From: an uncultured Rickettsiales bacterium
GTDB lineage: Bacteria > Pseudomonadota > Alphaproteobacteria > Micavibrionales > GCA-2720935
Assembly: GCA_950054255.1 (NCBI GenBank)
Contig: CATLOR010000001.1
Coordinates: 496,001-560,000, forward strand
DNA: 64,000 nucleotides
Direction of reading: 5' to 3'
Of the stretch, positions 1 to 7,148 are shown one piece after another (the stretch's first letter is position 1; the number at the start of each line of letters is the position of its first letter). Position numbers and translations under genes: made by a program. Below the pieces are notes generated by a model that made no database searches, had not been told where the DNA came from, and worked only from the letters and a program-made list of their open reading frames with translations.

Positions 1-1119
1 ATTCCAACAAAGACATTCCATTGGCGTGTTGAAGGCTTAATGGATTATACAGGGTTATTATATATTCCTTCCATTCGTCCTTATGATTTATTTGATCCCA
101 AACGCCCTCATGGCGTTAAGCTTTATGTGAAACGTGTTTATATCACAGATCATTGTGAAGGGCTTGTTCCACATTGGTTAAGATTCTTGAGAGGGGTTGT
201 TGATTCACAAGATCTTCCTCTTAATATTTCAAGAGAGATGCTACAAACCAATCCAATGGTATCTAAAATCTCTCAAGGTATTACTAAGAAGATTTTGAAA
301 GAATTAGAAATATTGAGAGAAGATGAGCAGCTCTATCTACCTTTCTGGAAGAATTATGGTTCAGTATTAAAAGAGGGGTTATATGAAGTTGGCGCACACC
401 GCGAAAAGATTTTAGAGCTCTCTTTATTCAATACAACGAATGATGATGATTTCACGTCGCTAGATGGCTATGTAGAGCGCATGAAAGAAGGTCAAAAAGA
501 AATCTATTATCTTCAAGGTGATAATATAGAAGCGATGCGTCAAAGCCCTCAATTAGAAGCGTTTTTAGATAAAGGCATAGAAGTATTATTGCTTGATCAC
601 GTGATTGACAGTTTTTGGGTGCCTGCGATGGGGGTATATAAAGAGATTGCATTCAAATCTATTACGCAAGACGGCGTTGATTTAAGTGCCTTTTCATCTG
701 ATGAAAAAGAAACAAAAGAGGATACAAGCGCTTCAGAAAAGCAACAAGATGATTATAGCGCTTTATTAGAAGCAATGAATGAAACGTTAAAAGGCTTAGT
801 CAAAGAAGTTAAGGTTTCAACGCGTTTGAGCCGCAGCCCTGTTTGTTTAATTGCGGATAAAGCGGATGCAGATTTGGCGATGGAGAAGTTGTTAAAACAG
901 CATCAAAACGCCAGTGCTTCTGGTTTAAGAATTTTAGAGATTAATCCAAATCATGTTCTCCTTCAAAAAATTAAATCACGTTTCGAAACGGGACAAGATG
1001 ATGGCTATGTAACAGATGCAACATATATGCTTTATGACCAAGCGCGCATGATAGAAGGGGAGTTCCCGCATGATATCACGGCATTTACAAACCGTTTGAA
1101 TAGTATCCTTTCTAAATAA
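1..1119 (+). CDS. htpG: Chaperone HtpG (Hsp90), C-terminal part, 5' end outside window
   Basis: Cytosolic ATP-dependent chaperone of the Hsp90 family. The frame is open from the first base, so this is the last 372 residues of a protein normally about 620 long; the N-terminal ATPase domain lies upstream of the window. Visible are the middle-domain stretches KRVYITD, LRFLRGVVDSQDLPLNISREMLQ and the C-terminal dimerisation region ending near FTNRLNSIL. A charged Glu/Lys linker lies around residues 230-250. No internal break is seen. A sigma70-like promoter starts directly after its stop, so the next gene is probably transcribed separately. Identification is secure from the Hsp90 middle-domain signature. 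Confidence 0.97.
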   Translation: MPTKTFHWRVEGLMDYTGLLYIPSIRPYDLFDPKRPHGVKLYVKRVYITDHCEGLVPHWLRFLRGVVDSQDLPLNISREMLQTNPMVSKISQGITKKILKELEILREDEQLYLPFWKNYGSVLKEGLYEVGAHREKILELSLFNTTNDDDFTSLDGYVERMKEGQKEIYYLQGDNIEAMRQSPQLEAFLDKGIEVLLLDHVIDSFWVPAMGVYKEIAFKSITQDGVDLSAFSSDEKETKEDTSASEKQQDDYSALLEAMNETLKGLVKEVKVSTRLSRSPVCLIADKADADLAMEKLLKQHQNASASGLRILEINPNHVLLQKIKSRFETGQDDGYVTDATYMLYDQARMIEGEFPHDITAFTNRLNSILSK

Positions 1120-1122
1120 TAG

Positions 1123-1151
1123 TTGACATATTTTGCAGATCTTTGTATAAG
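1123..1151 (+). promoter_or_regulatory. Sigma70-type promoter for the gene at 1188
   Basis: TTGACA at 1123-1128, a 17-base spacer, then TATAAG at 1146-1151, about 36 bases before the ATG at 1188. The -35 is a perfect consensus match and the -10 differs in one base. It lies in the short gap after htpG. Confidence 0.7.
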
Positions 1152-1187
1152 TTATGAAAATTGATTGCTGTTACAAGGAGAATGAAC

Positions 1188-1544
1188 ATGCAACCCGTAA
1201 TCGTTGAATATAATAAACGTGTCTTTTTTGGATTATTAAAATCCCCGAAATTAGTTAGAGAAACGCTTGTTCCTTTTTCTGTAGGCAGAGGCGCAACTGA
1301 TAAAACCATAGTTGTTACATTGTCATTAAAAGGGCCAAAAATCGAGGTGCCAGTATCGTTAAAACAATATTGGTGTGCGATGCAAGATGCGATGGATATT
1401 GGTTCTCTTCCACTTGATTTAACATCAACAGGCGTTGCTAAACTGGATGACCTTTATTGGAAGCATAAAGGAAACCCATTAACAGAAAATGATATTACGC
1501 CAAAACGTGCTCAATATGCACGCCGTGGACATTATATGTCATGA
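1188..1544 (+). CDS. Conserved-looking hypothetical protein, 118 aa
   Basis: I do not recognise a family. The product is a small soluble protein without signal peptide or membrane segment; it is basic near the C-terminus (KRAQYARRGHYMS). The start at 1188 is chosen because AAGGAG at 1175-1180 is seven bases upstream; the ATG at 1182 would be too close to that site and the upstream TTG is less likely. It has its own sigma70-like promoter and is convergent with the HAD hydrolase gene, with only 18 bases between the stops. Coding is supported by promoter, ribosome site and normal amino-acid composition, not by homology. Confidence 0.7.
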   Translation: MQPVIVEYNKRVFFGLLKSPKLVRETLVPFSVGRGATDKTIVVTLSLKGPKIEVPVSLKQYWCAMQDAMDIGSLPLDLTSTGVAKLDDLYWKHKGNPLTENDITPKRAQYARRGHYMS

Positions 1545-1562
1545 TTATTTTAATTACGCTAT

Positions 1563-2342
1563 TTATGGTTTTGGGGCAAATCTCTTTAATGGCTGCCTAC
1601 GGACTTCATCGCCAAATAAAGGAAACTCGCCGTCAAAAAGAAGCTCTTCCAGCTCTGCATAAGAATGCACAACTTGGATAGCACCCGCTTTATAGAGGTC
1701 TTCTATATTTTTTGAAGTGGCAAGTTCTGGGCTTTTAAAACCAATGAATTTCATGCCGGCGGCTTTAGCTGCCTGAGCATCTTGAATTGAATCGCCAATA
1801 ACAACACAATCTTCGTAATCAAAACGATTATAATCTGCTGCGTAAGTGAAATTACCTGGATCAGGTTTTAAGGCTCTTATATGACCTTCTTTAATGAGGG
1901 TGTTTCCGCAAAAGCGCTGATCTTCTGGGATTAAACGTCCTAAATCAGTTTCATCGGGCGCTAAATTCATGTTGAGATTTTCTAAATGATTGCTCGACCC
2001 AACACAATATTCAAATCCATGTTGTTTCAGGCGGGTGAGAAGAGTTTCTACGCCTGGGTACGCTTTTATCTTTTTACTGGTATAGAGTGCTTTTTTGGCT
2101 GCACGAAGCTGATCTCTGATGGTCATAGCCTGTTCTTTGGAAACTTTTACGCCTGCATTATCAGCAGCGACCTTAATTCTTTCCAAAGATCCAGCCCCAC
2201 CATAAGGTCCAGCCATTTCAACAAAAGTAGTTTGAAGTCCTGCAGCGTTTAGCACCTCAACACATGCATGAGCATAAGCGACGTCTGTGTCGGCTAATGT
2301 CCCATCATAATCAAAAATAAATAAAATGTCCCTTTTAGTCAT
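1563..2342 (-). CDS. HAD-superfamily hydrolase, phosphoglycolate-phosphatase-like
   Basis: Probable cytosolic phosphatase of the haloacid dehalogenase superfamily, 259 aa. Motif I is FDYDGTLADTD near residue 10 (nucleophile and acid/base Asp of DxDGT). A helical cap follows, then motif II in CVGSSNHLENL, a lysine in ALKPDPGNF and motif IV in VVIGDSIQDAQAAKAAGM, all in the usual order for the Gph/PGMB subgroup. The substrate cannot be read from sequence; phosphoglycolate or a sugar phosphate are the usual possibilities. A perfect CtrA-consensus box (2365-2380) lies 23 bases upstream of its ATG on the coding strand. Its 3' end is convergent with the gene at 1188. Confidence 0.85.
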   Translation of the reverse strand: MTKRDILFIFDYDGTLADTDVAYAHACVEVLNAAGLQTTFVEMAGPYGGAGSLERIKVAADNAGVKVSKEQAMTIRDQLRAAKKALYTSKKIKAYPGVETLLTRLKQHGFEYCVGSSNHLENLNMNLAPDETDLGRLIPEDQRFCGNTLIKEGHIRALKPDPGNFTYAADYNRFDYEDCVVIGDSIQDAQAAKAAGMKFIGFKSPELATSKNIEDLYKAGAIQVVHSYAELEELLFDGEFPLFGDEVRRQPLKRFAPKP

Positions 2343-2364
2343 AAGCTGATTATTGCCAACTTAT

Positions 2365-2380
2365 GTTAATTTAGGGTTAA
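2365..2380 (-). promoter_or_regulatory. CtrA-type box TTAA-N7-TTAAC upstream of the HAD gene
   Basis: Minus strand reads TTAACCCTAAATTAAC, matching the Caulobacter CtrA consensus TTAA-N7-TTAAC exactly. It lies between the HAD gene (start 2342) and the 3' end of gapR. One or two such matches are expected by chance in an AT-rich window this size, so this is a candidate only. Confidence 0.35.
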
Positions 2381-2395
2381 TGGATATATTATGAC

Positions 2396-2704
2396 TTAAG
2401 CGGCTTGGTCTTCTGCGGCTTCAACATCAGCTTGACGTGCAGAAGGTTCAACAGGGGCAACGCCTTCACCGATTGCAGCCAAATAAAGATCTGTTAGATA
2501 TTCTTCTTCTTGGCGCGCATCACTGTCCATTTTGCGTAGGCGAATAATTTTACGAATGATTTTAGGATCAAAGCCAACAGCTTTTGCTTCGCCCATCACT
2601 TCTTTGATATCTTCGGCTAACGCTTTCTTTTCTTCTTCTAAACGTTCTACACGCTCGATAAATGATTTTAGACGATCTCCTGCGATACCACCGACTTCAG
2701 ACAT
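2396..2704 (-). CDS. gapR: Nucleoid-associated protein GapR (DUF2312)
   Basis: GapR-family DNA-binding protein, 102 aa, nearly restricted to alphaproteobacteria; in Caulobacter it binds overtwisted AT-rich DNA and assists topoisomerases during replication. The family core is visible as a coiled-coil helix at about residues 10-45 (RLKSFIERVERLEEEKKAL), followed by the conserved GFDPKIIRKIIRLRKMD stretch. The C-terminal tail after residue 80 is acidic and Ala/Glu rich. AAGGAG lies nine bases before the ATG. It is divergent from trhO; the shared intergenic region holds an inverted repeat at 2742-2758. The family assignment is firm; its role in this organism is inferred. Confidence 0.93.
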   Translation of the reverse strand: MSEVGGIAGDRLKSFIERVERLEEEKKALAEDIKEVMGEAKAVGFDPKIIRKIIRLRKMDSDARQEEEYLTDLYLAAIGEGVAPVEPSARQADVEAAEDQAA

Positions 2705-2723
2705 GACTATGACTCCTTTTTTA

Positions 2724-2758
2724 TTGATTTTTATGTATGAGTTCCCTTATATAGGGAA
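2724..2758 (+). promoter_or_regulatory. Candidate trhO promoter with overlapping inverted repeat
   Basis: TTGATT (2724-2729), a 17-base spacer and TTATAT (2747-2752) form a plausible sigma70 promoter for trhO at 2793. The -10 is embedded in the inverted repeat TTCCCT (2742-2747)/AGGGAA (2753-2758), so a repressor bound there would block it. The region also serves as leader of divergent gapR. Confidence 0.4.
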
Positions 2759-2792
2759 TTATTATTAATTTAAAGAGGGAATATATAAAAAA

Positions 2793-3716
2793 ATGAGCGC
2801 TCTTTTAAAAGAAAAACCAATTTTAGTGGCTGCCTTTTATCATTTTGCTGATATGGGAGCGGATTACCGTGCAAAACAAATGCCTTACAAGAATGCCTTA
2901 ATAGAACGTGGTGTTAAAGGAACTATTTTATGCACGCCAGAAGGTTTAAATGGCACAATCTCTGGCCCAAGAGAAGGGGTAGAGTCTTTCTTTGACTATT
3001 TAAGGCAAGATGTGCGTTTCAAAGATGTTACTTATAAAGAGAGCTTTATGGATGAGCATCCTTTTGGCAAAACAAAGGTAAAAATCAAACAGGAAACGAT
3101 TTCAATTGGTGAACCTGCTTGTGCTTGGAATGCGGGTAAGTATGTGGCACCTAAAGATTGGAATGTGCTTATTGCTGATCCAGATACTTTATTAATTGAT
3201 ACGCGTAATGACTATGAATATGTGTTGGGTACTTTTAAAGGCGCAGTTAACCCAGAAACACAGACTTTTAAAGAACTACCAGATGTTGTGCGTAAGCTCT
3301 TAAAGAAGCATACACCACAAAAAGTAGCGATGTTTTGCACGGGTGGTATTCGTTGCGAAAAATCAACAGCTTGGTTGAAAGATCAAGGCTTTGAAGAAGT
3401 ATATCATCTACAAGGCGGTATTTTGCAGTATTTAGAAGATATCCCAAAAGAAGAAAGCCTGTGGGAAGGGGAGTGTTACGTGTTTGATGATCGCGTAGCG
3501 GTAGACCATGATTTAAACCCCTCTAAAACGGCTGTTTTGTGTCAAAATTGCGGTGGAACGATCATAGCACGCGATATGACGTCTTCTGTGTTTAAGCATG
3601 GGAAGCAATGTCTTCATTGCGCTCCTTGGTGGGAAAAAAAGCTCTATTTTGGAATGAAGGCTTTGAAAAACCGCTGGCATAATTTCTGCCGTGACCGTTT
3701 AAACATCAAGAAATAA
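2793..3716 (+). CDS. trhO: tRNA uridine(34) hydroxylase TrhO (rhodanese family, YceA/UPF0176)
   Basis: Oxygen-dependent hydroxylase that makes 5-hydroxyuridine at tRNA wobble position 34, the first step towards cmo5U/mo5U. At 307 aa it has normal length. An N-terminal acylphosphatase-like domain (about residues 10-95, with GTILCTPEGLNGTISGP) is followed by a rhodanese domain (about 125-220) with the active-site loop MFCTGGIRCEKS, where Cys is followed by the family-typical GGIRCE. A Cys-rich C-terminal part (CQNCGG ... QCLHCAPWW) probably binds metal. It stands alone, divergent from gapR. Family identity is very clear; activity is inferred from characterised E. coli TrhO. Confidence 0.95.
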   Translation: MSALLKEKPILVAAFYHFADMGADYRAKQMPYKNALIERGVKGTILCTPEGLNGTISGPREGVESFFDYLRQDVRFKDVTYKESFMDEHPFGKTKVKIKQETISIGEPACAWNAGKYVAPKDWNVLIADPDTLLIDTRNDYEYVLGTFKGAVNPETQTFKELPDVVRKLLKKHTPQKVAMFCTGGIRCEKSTAWLKDQGFEEVYHLQGGILQYLEDIPKEESLWEGECYVFDDRVAVDHDLNPSKTAVLCQNCGGTIIARDMTSSVFKHGKQCLHCAPWWEKKLYFGMKALKNRWHNFCRDRLNIKK

Positions 3717-3719
3717 AAC

Positions 3720-3749
3720 TTGACATAATTGTTGTGGCTTTTGTATAAA
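3720..3749 (+). promoter_or_regulatory. Sigma70-type promoter for the gene at 3777
   Basis: TTGACA at 3720-3725, an 18-base spacer and TATAAA at 3744-3749; an AAAAGGA ribosome site follows before the ATG at 3777. It begins just after the trhO stop and separates trhO from the small-membrane-protein cluster. Confidence 0.65.
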
Positions 3750-3776
3750 TAGCTTATCTCAAAAAAAGGATAGGTT

Positions 3777-4235
3777 ATGAACCAGAGCGAATTTAAGAAA
3801 TTCTTAGATAAAAACCCAGAAATCAAAGTTCTTATGATTGATGTGTATCCCACTCATGAAGAGGCGCGCGCCGCCTTTAATGAATTAGCACAGGATCTTG
3901 CTCCTCGCCAAATTAATGTACCAAACTCTGAGATTGCAAAAGCGACAGGATGTTTAACAGCGGCTATTCTCGTCTCATCTTTTCTGAATGATGGTTTTAA
4001 GATGACATCTTTGATCGCTGGAGGCCTTTTATTTGCTGGTTATTTTGGCATCGCTAAGGGGTTTCTTTTTGGGGCAAATAAAGTTTTGACAATAGGCGCA
4101 GAAAAACCAGAGCAAACACTAGCGAAAATTGCTAAGGACTATAGTTTGATTGATGAAAATGAGAAAAGAGTTGTTAAAAAACGAACTCTAGAAAATGGCT
4201 TTAAAAATGGCTATATGCGTTACAGAGCGGTTTAA
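3777..4235 (+). CDS. Small membrane protein of unknown function, paralogue A of three
   Basis: 152 aa, not a family I can name. The N-terminal 35 residues align without gaps with the proteins at 4984 and 5476, sharing F-x2-FL-x-K-x-P-x5-M-x-D and a downstream A-x3-FN. A hydrophobic, Gly-rich stretch (about residues 55-105) is long enough for two membrane segments. A charged helical C-terminus (EKRVVKKRTLENGF) follows. AAAGGA precedes the ATG, with a strong promoter at 3720-3749. The 3' end overlaps the next gene by 41 bases in another frame, suggesting translational coupling. Topology is predicted by eye only. Confidence 0.75.
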   Translation: MNQSEFKKFLDKNPEIKVLMIDVYPTHEEARAAFNELAQDLAPRQINVPNSEIAKATGCLTAAILVSSFLNDGFKMTSLIAGGLLFAGYFGIAKGFLFGANKVLTIGAEKPEQTLAKIAKDYSLIDENEKRVVKKRTLENGFKNGYMRYRAV

Positions 4236-4866
4236 AAGATTTGCAAACGGTTTTGGTTTATCGAGTGAGGTAGCCACTTACTTGTGGCAAGAGATAGAGG
4301 CGCATTACACACAATCTCACCGATACTATCACACATTAGATCATATTGAGGCGATGCTTGGGCATTTTGATCAAGTTAAAGATTTGCTTAATGATCCTGA
4401 TTTAGTAGAGGCCGCTATTTGGTATCATGATATTATTTATAAGACACAGGCTACGCACCCTAATCAATCTTTCGATAATGAAAGAGAAAGTGCAGAGCTT
4501 GCATGTGAGCGTTTAAAAAGCACATCTTTAGACTTAGAAAAGTTGCATAATATGATTATGGCGACAAAGCATGGTGCGGAGAAACCTAAAACACAAGATG
4601 ACGCATTTTTAGTTGATATTGATCTTTCTATTTTAGGGCAAAGAGCTGATATTTATGCGCTCTATACGAGATATGTGCGCAAAGAATATGGTTTTGTTCC
4701 AGAAGCGCTTTATAAAACAGGTCGTTCTTCTATTCTAAAGGCATTTTTGGCTCAGGATAAAATATATCAAACCTCCTATTTTTTTGAACGATTTGAACGT
4801 CAAGCACGTTTGAATATCGGGCAAGAAATTAGAGGGTTATCTCTTTTAAGAAATACACCAAAATAA
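4195..4866 (+). CDS. Predicted metal-dependent HD-superfamily phosphohydrolase (COG4339-like)
   Basis: 223 aa, cytosolic. The opening block RYYHTLDHIEAML and the motif WYHDIIYK supply the His and His-Asp residues expected for a divalent-metal HD centre. ATKHG and FLVDIDLSILG follow, as does the C-terminal EYGFVPEALYKTGRS block typical of this uncharacterised family. The substrate is unknown. The start at 4195 gives a 41-base overlap with the preceding membrane-protein gene; ATG 4207 is an alternative and neither has a strong ribosome site. Its position between two members of the small membrane-protein family suggests co-transcription, but a functional link is speculative. Confidence 0.8.
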   Translation: MALKMAICVTERFKRFANGFGLSSEVATYLWQEIEAHYTQSHRYYHTLDHIEAMLGHFDQVKDLLNDPDLVEAAIWYHDIIYKTQATHPNQSFDNERESAELACERLKSTSLDLEKLHNMIMATKHGAEKPKTQDDAFLVDIDLSILGQRADIYALYTRYVRKEYGFVPEALYKTGRSSILKAFLAQDKIYQTSYFFERFERQARLNIGQEIRGLSLLRNTPK

Positions 4867-4983
4867 GAGTATTACTGAAATTTAATACGTCTTGCTCCCC
4901 TTATTTTTATATGTTAGCGTTTATGTTAAGAAATAATAAAAATAAACAGGGAACCCTTTAATCTATATGTAGGGAGAGGCAAG

Positions 4984-5466
4984 ATGAGAGAAAATCTTAT
5001 TTCACGCGATGAATTTAATTCTTTTTTAGAAAAAAAACCAAAAGTACGCGCTTTTATGACAGATCTAGCAAGGGATCAGGATGAAGCATATCAAATTTTT
5101 AATGGTATGGCAGAAGGGGCTCCTTATCCTCTTTTGGCAAAAGACCCGAGTTGGGGGCTGGCAGCAATCGTGGCCGTTGTCGGAGGTGCTTTTGTAACGT
5201 CCATCTTAGGCGGTGGCGGTATAATTACTCTTTCTATTGGGGTGGCTGTTTTAGCAGCTGGTGCTATTGCTGTTTTGAGTATTGGATCGGCGTTAGTGGT
5301 TGATGTAACAAAACAATCTAAGCCACAAAGACGTGCTCTTTCTTTTAATGTATTAGAGGAGGCCGCTAAAAAATACGACAAAATTAAACATGATACTGAT
5401 AAAAAAGAAAAGGCCCTTGCACGCGTTCATAGAAAAGGCATTGCATATTATGCAAATATTATGTAA
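4984..5466 (+). CDS. Small membrane protein of unknown function, paralogue B of three
   Basis: 160 aa. Residues 8-40 repeat the pattern seen at 3777 and 5476 (F-x2-FL-x-K-x-P-x5-M-x-D, then A-x3-FN). The centre (about residues 55-105) is rich in Gly, Ala, Ile and Val, including a GGGG run, and could form a two-helix hairpin in the membrane. The tail is a Lys-rich amphipathic helix ending AYYANIM. AGGGAGAGG lies just before the ATG. The gene follows the HD hydrolase after a gap of about 117 bases in which I see no clear promoter. Not a family I can name. Confidence 0.75.
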   Translation: MRENLISRDEFNSFLEKKPKVRAFMTDLARDQDEAYQIFNGMAEGAPYPLLAKDPSWGLAAIVAVVGGAFVTSILGGGGIITLSIGVAVLAAGAIAVLSIGSALVVDVTKQSKPQRRALSFNVLEEAAKKYDKIKHDTDKKEKALARVHRKGIAYYANIM

Positions 5467-5475
5467 TGTTTGAAT

Positions 5476-5904
5476 ATGAAAAAAGGAAAGTTCGCAAAGT
5501 TTTTACAAAAAAATCCAACTATTTGTGGGTTTATGATGGATGTAACGCATGATGTTGACAGTGCGAGTATTGTATTTAATCGGCTCGTTCATCTCTCAAA
5601 ACCAAAACCCTTTTTGTCTTCTGCTGTTCAGGAAGGCTTATCGATTGTTTCTCTTGTCGCTACTACATTTAGTTCAAATATAATAAATGGTATATTGGCT
5701 TATTTTGTCGTAGATATGGCTGGGGATATTGTTAATGTTGGTCTAACGCCTTCAAAAGAGAAAGAGGCGATCGACACACTAGAAAAGACAGCTTCGTTTT
5801 ATAATCTTTCAGATGATAAAGAAGCTGAGTTAGAGAAAATTAGAGAAGAAGGCTTTGTCGATTATTCCATGAGAGTCGCAGCAAAATGTTCGATTAAAAT
5901 TTGA
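5476..5904 (+). CDS. Small membrane protein of unknown function, paralogue C of three
   Basis: 142 aa with the same N-terminal signature (F-x2-FL-x-K-x-P-x5-M-x-D, then A-x3-FN). The central hydrophobic part (about residues 50-90) is less Gly-rich than in paralogue B. The acidic/basic C-terminal helix contains EKIREEGFVDY, like the EEG/KKG-Y element of the others. The ATG at 5476 is preferred over the in-frame TTG at 5470; no good ribosome site is visible, so coupling to the gene ending at 5466 is likely. The 3' end overlaps the convergent DotI-like gene by 43 bases. Confidence 0.7.
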   Translation: MKKGKFAKFLQKNPTICGFMMDVTHDVDSASIVFNRLVHLSKPKPFLSSAVQEGLSIVSLVATTFSSNIINGILAYFVVDMAGDIVNVGLTPSKEKEAIDTLEKTASFYNLSDDKEAELEKIREEGFVDYSMRVAAKCSIKI

Positions 5905-6473
5905 TCATTATTTGTGCTTTGAGGATCTCTACGCACTTGTAGCTGCACGACATATTCTTTTTTATTCATTTTTAAATCTTCAAATAATTTATCTCTTTGT
6001 GCTTTACTATATTTCGCACTTTCTGTGTTGTTATTATGCAAGCTAATCATAATTGTTGCTTCAACAAGCCATCTATATGATCCATCAAGGGGCGCTTGGT
6101 TTAAAATGACAGGTTGCTGTGTGATAATTGTGCTGATCGTTGTGTAATATTCTGTGTTGAGTCTCACAAGATCGTATTCTTTAAAAAAGGCGATTAAATT
6201 ATTAAGCCCTGTTTCATCAAAGTCACGTTTCTGTTCTTCTATAATGACTTCGATCATTCCACCGTCTATATTGAAGAGGTTTGCTAGAAGTCCGCTCACG
6301 TAATTTTCAACTTCTTGATCACTGATATGTTTTACATCGAGCCTTGTCGCTCTTTCACCATAGTTATCTTGTTTTAGATTACGAAGAAAATCTAAATCAG
6401 ATCCTTGCGCTGAAGGCACAATAGTTGCTGTTATGCCTACTATCAGAATACAAAAAAGTAAAAAATGACGCAT
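5862..6473 (-). CDS. Secreted DotI/IcmL-family protein (stand-alone)
   Basis: 203 aa with a cleavable-looking signal peptide (MRH, hydrophobic core, cut near AQG-SD), so probably periplasmic. The C-terminal half follows the pattern of the type IVB secretion component DotI/IcmL: FDETGLNNLIAFF, the hallmark QPVILNQAPLDGSYRWLVEA, then VQLQVRRDP and a closing IEHFAATL. Characterised DotI/IcmL has an N-terminal membrane helix rather than a cleaved signal and works in the inner-membrane part of the Dot/Icm machine. No other dot/icm genes are in the window, so the role here is unknown. It overlaps the 3' end of the convergent gene at 5476. Confidence 0.65.
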   Translation of the reverse strand: MRHFLLFCILIVGITATIVPSAQGSDLDFLRNLKQDNYGERATRLDVKHISDQEVENYVSGLLANLFNIDGGMIEVIIEEQKRDFDETGLNNLIAFFKEYDLVRLNTEYYTTISTIITQQPVILNQAPLDGSYRWLVEATIMISLHNNNTESAKYSKAQRDKLFEDLKMNKKEYVVQLQVRRDPQSTNNDQILIEHFAATLME

Positions 6474-6485
6474 AGTTTAAAACGC

Positions 6486-7088
6486 TTATTTTTCTCCAAA
6501 AGGCCAAATTCTTTTGAAGAATCCTTTCGCATTATTCATGTTCTTGCCGAATGTTAAAACATTTCTAATACGCTTATTTAAAAAGTCCCAGCTTTTTTCA
6601 TTATTTTCTGACGAGTCATTTAACCAATAAAGCATTGTTGATTTAATAACACCGCTTAAAAGAAAACGTTTTGTGTAATGGTTGTAATCAGTGGCTGTGT
6701 CACCTGCTTCGTACCAAATTGTATCTGCTGTGCGCCAAATAGATTTTTGTGCTTCAACCATGTAAGATGGTTTTGCGAGTTGTTTAACACCATTTCTTAA
6801 AGCGTCTTTATAAGGTGCCATAACTTCGAAATGGGTTTTCACCATAAAGATAACACGTTCATGAACACGCATGCCTTGCAGGTCTGTTTTTTTAGCGATC
6901 TCCAACATCAAAGCATCTGTTTTTTCAGTGAGATAAGCGAGTACATCTCTTGGCCCTTTTGGAAAATAAGTAAAAATATCTCTTTTAGAAATATTTGCAC
7001 CCGCAGCCGTGGCTTCTAAGGCTGTATCATTCCATCCGTCAAAAGTTATATTTGTCATGATTGTTTCAAATAGATCGTCTTTGTTCAT
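6486..7088 (-). CDS. COQ9-family ubiquinone biosynthesis protein
   Basis: 200 aa. COQ9 proteins have a TetR-like helical fold and bind lipid, helping the COQ7 hydroxylation step of ubiquinone synthesis. The N-terminal TetR-like part (residues 1-60, with FDGWNDTALEATAAGANISKRDIFTYFP) and the COQ9 region around YKDALRNGVKQLAKP and the later TMLYWLNDSSEN are recognisable. ATG 7088 is chosen because GGAGG lies seven bases upstream; a GTG at 7091 is also in frame. It is divergent from the ABC1-kinase gene at 7149, which belongs to the COQ8/UbiB family, so both probably serve quinone metabolism. Confusion with an ordinary TetR regulator is possible but less likely. Confidence 0.8.
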   Translation of the reverse strand: MNKDDLFETIMTNITFDGWNDTALEATAAGANISKRDIFTYFPKGPRDVLAYLTEKTDALMLEIAKKTDLQGMRVHERVIFMVKTHFEVMAPYKDALRNGVKQLAKPSYMVEAQKSIWRTADTIWYEAGDTATDYNHYTKRFLLSGVIKSTMLYWLNDSSENNEKSWDFLNKRIRNVLTFGKNMNNAKGFFKRIWPFGEK

Positions 7089-7148
7089 CACAAATCCTCC
7101 AGCTTTTGTTACTTGTTCTTTTAATAAAGATACACTATATCATATTTC

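Noticed and set aside
1541..1681. A 46-codon plus-strand frame starting with an ATGA overlap after the gene at 1188 and looking like a small membrane protein
   Set aside because: It lies almost wholly antisense to the well-defined C-terminal coding part of the HAD hydrolase and has no independent ribosome site.
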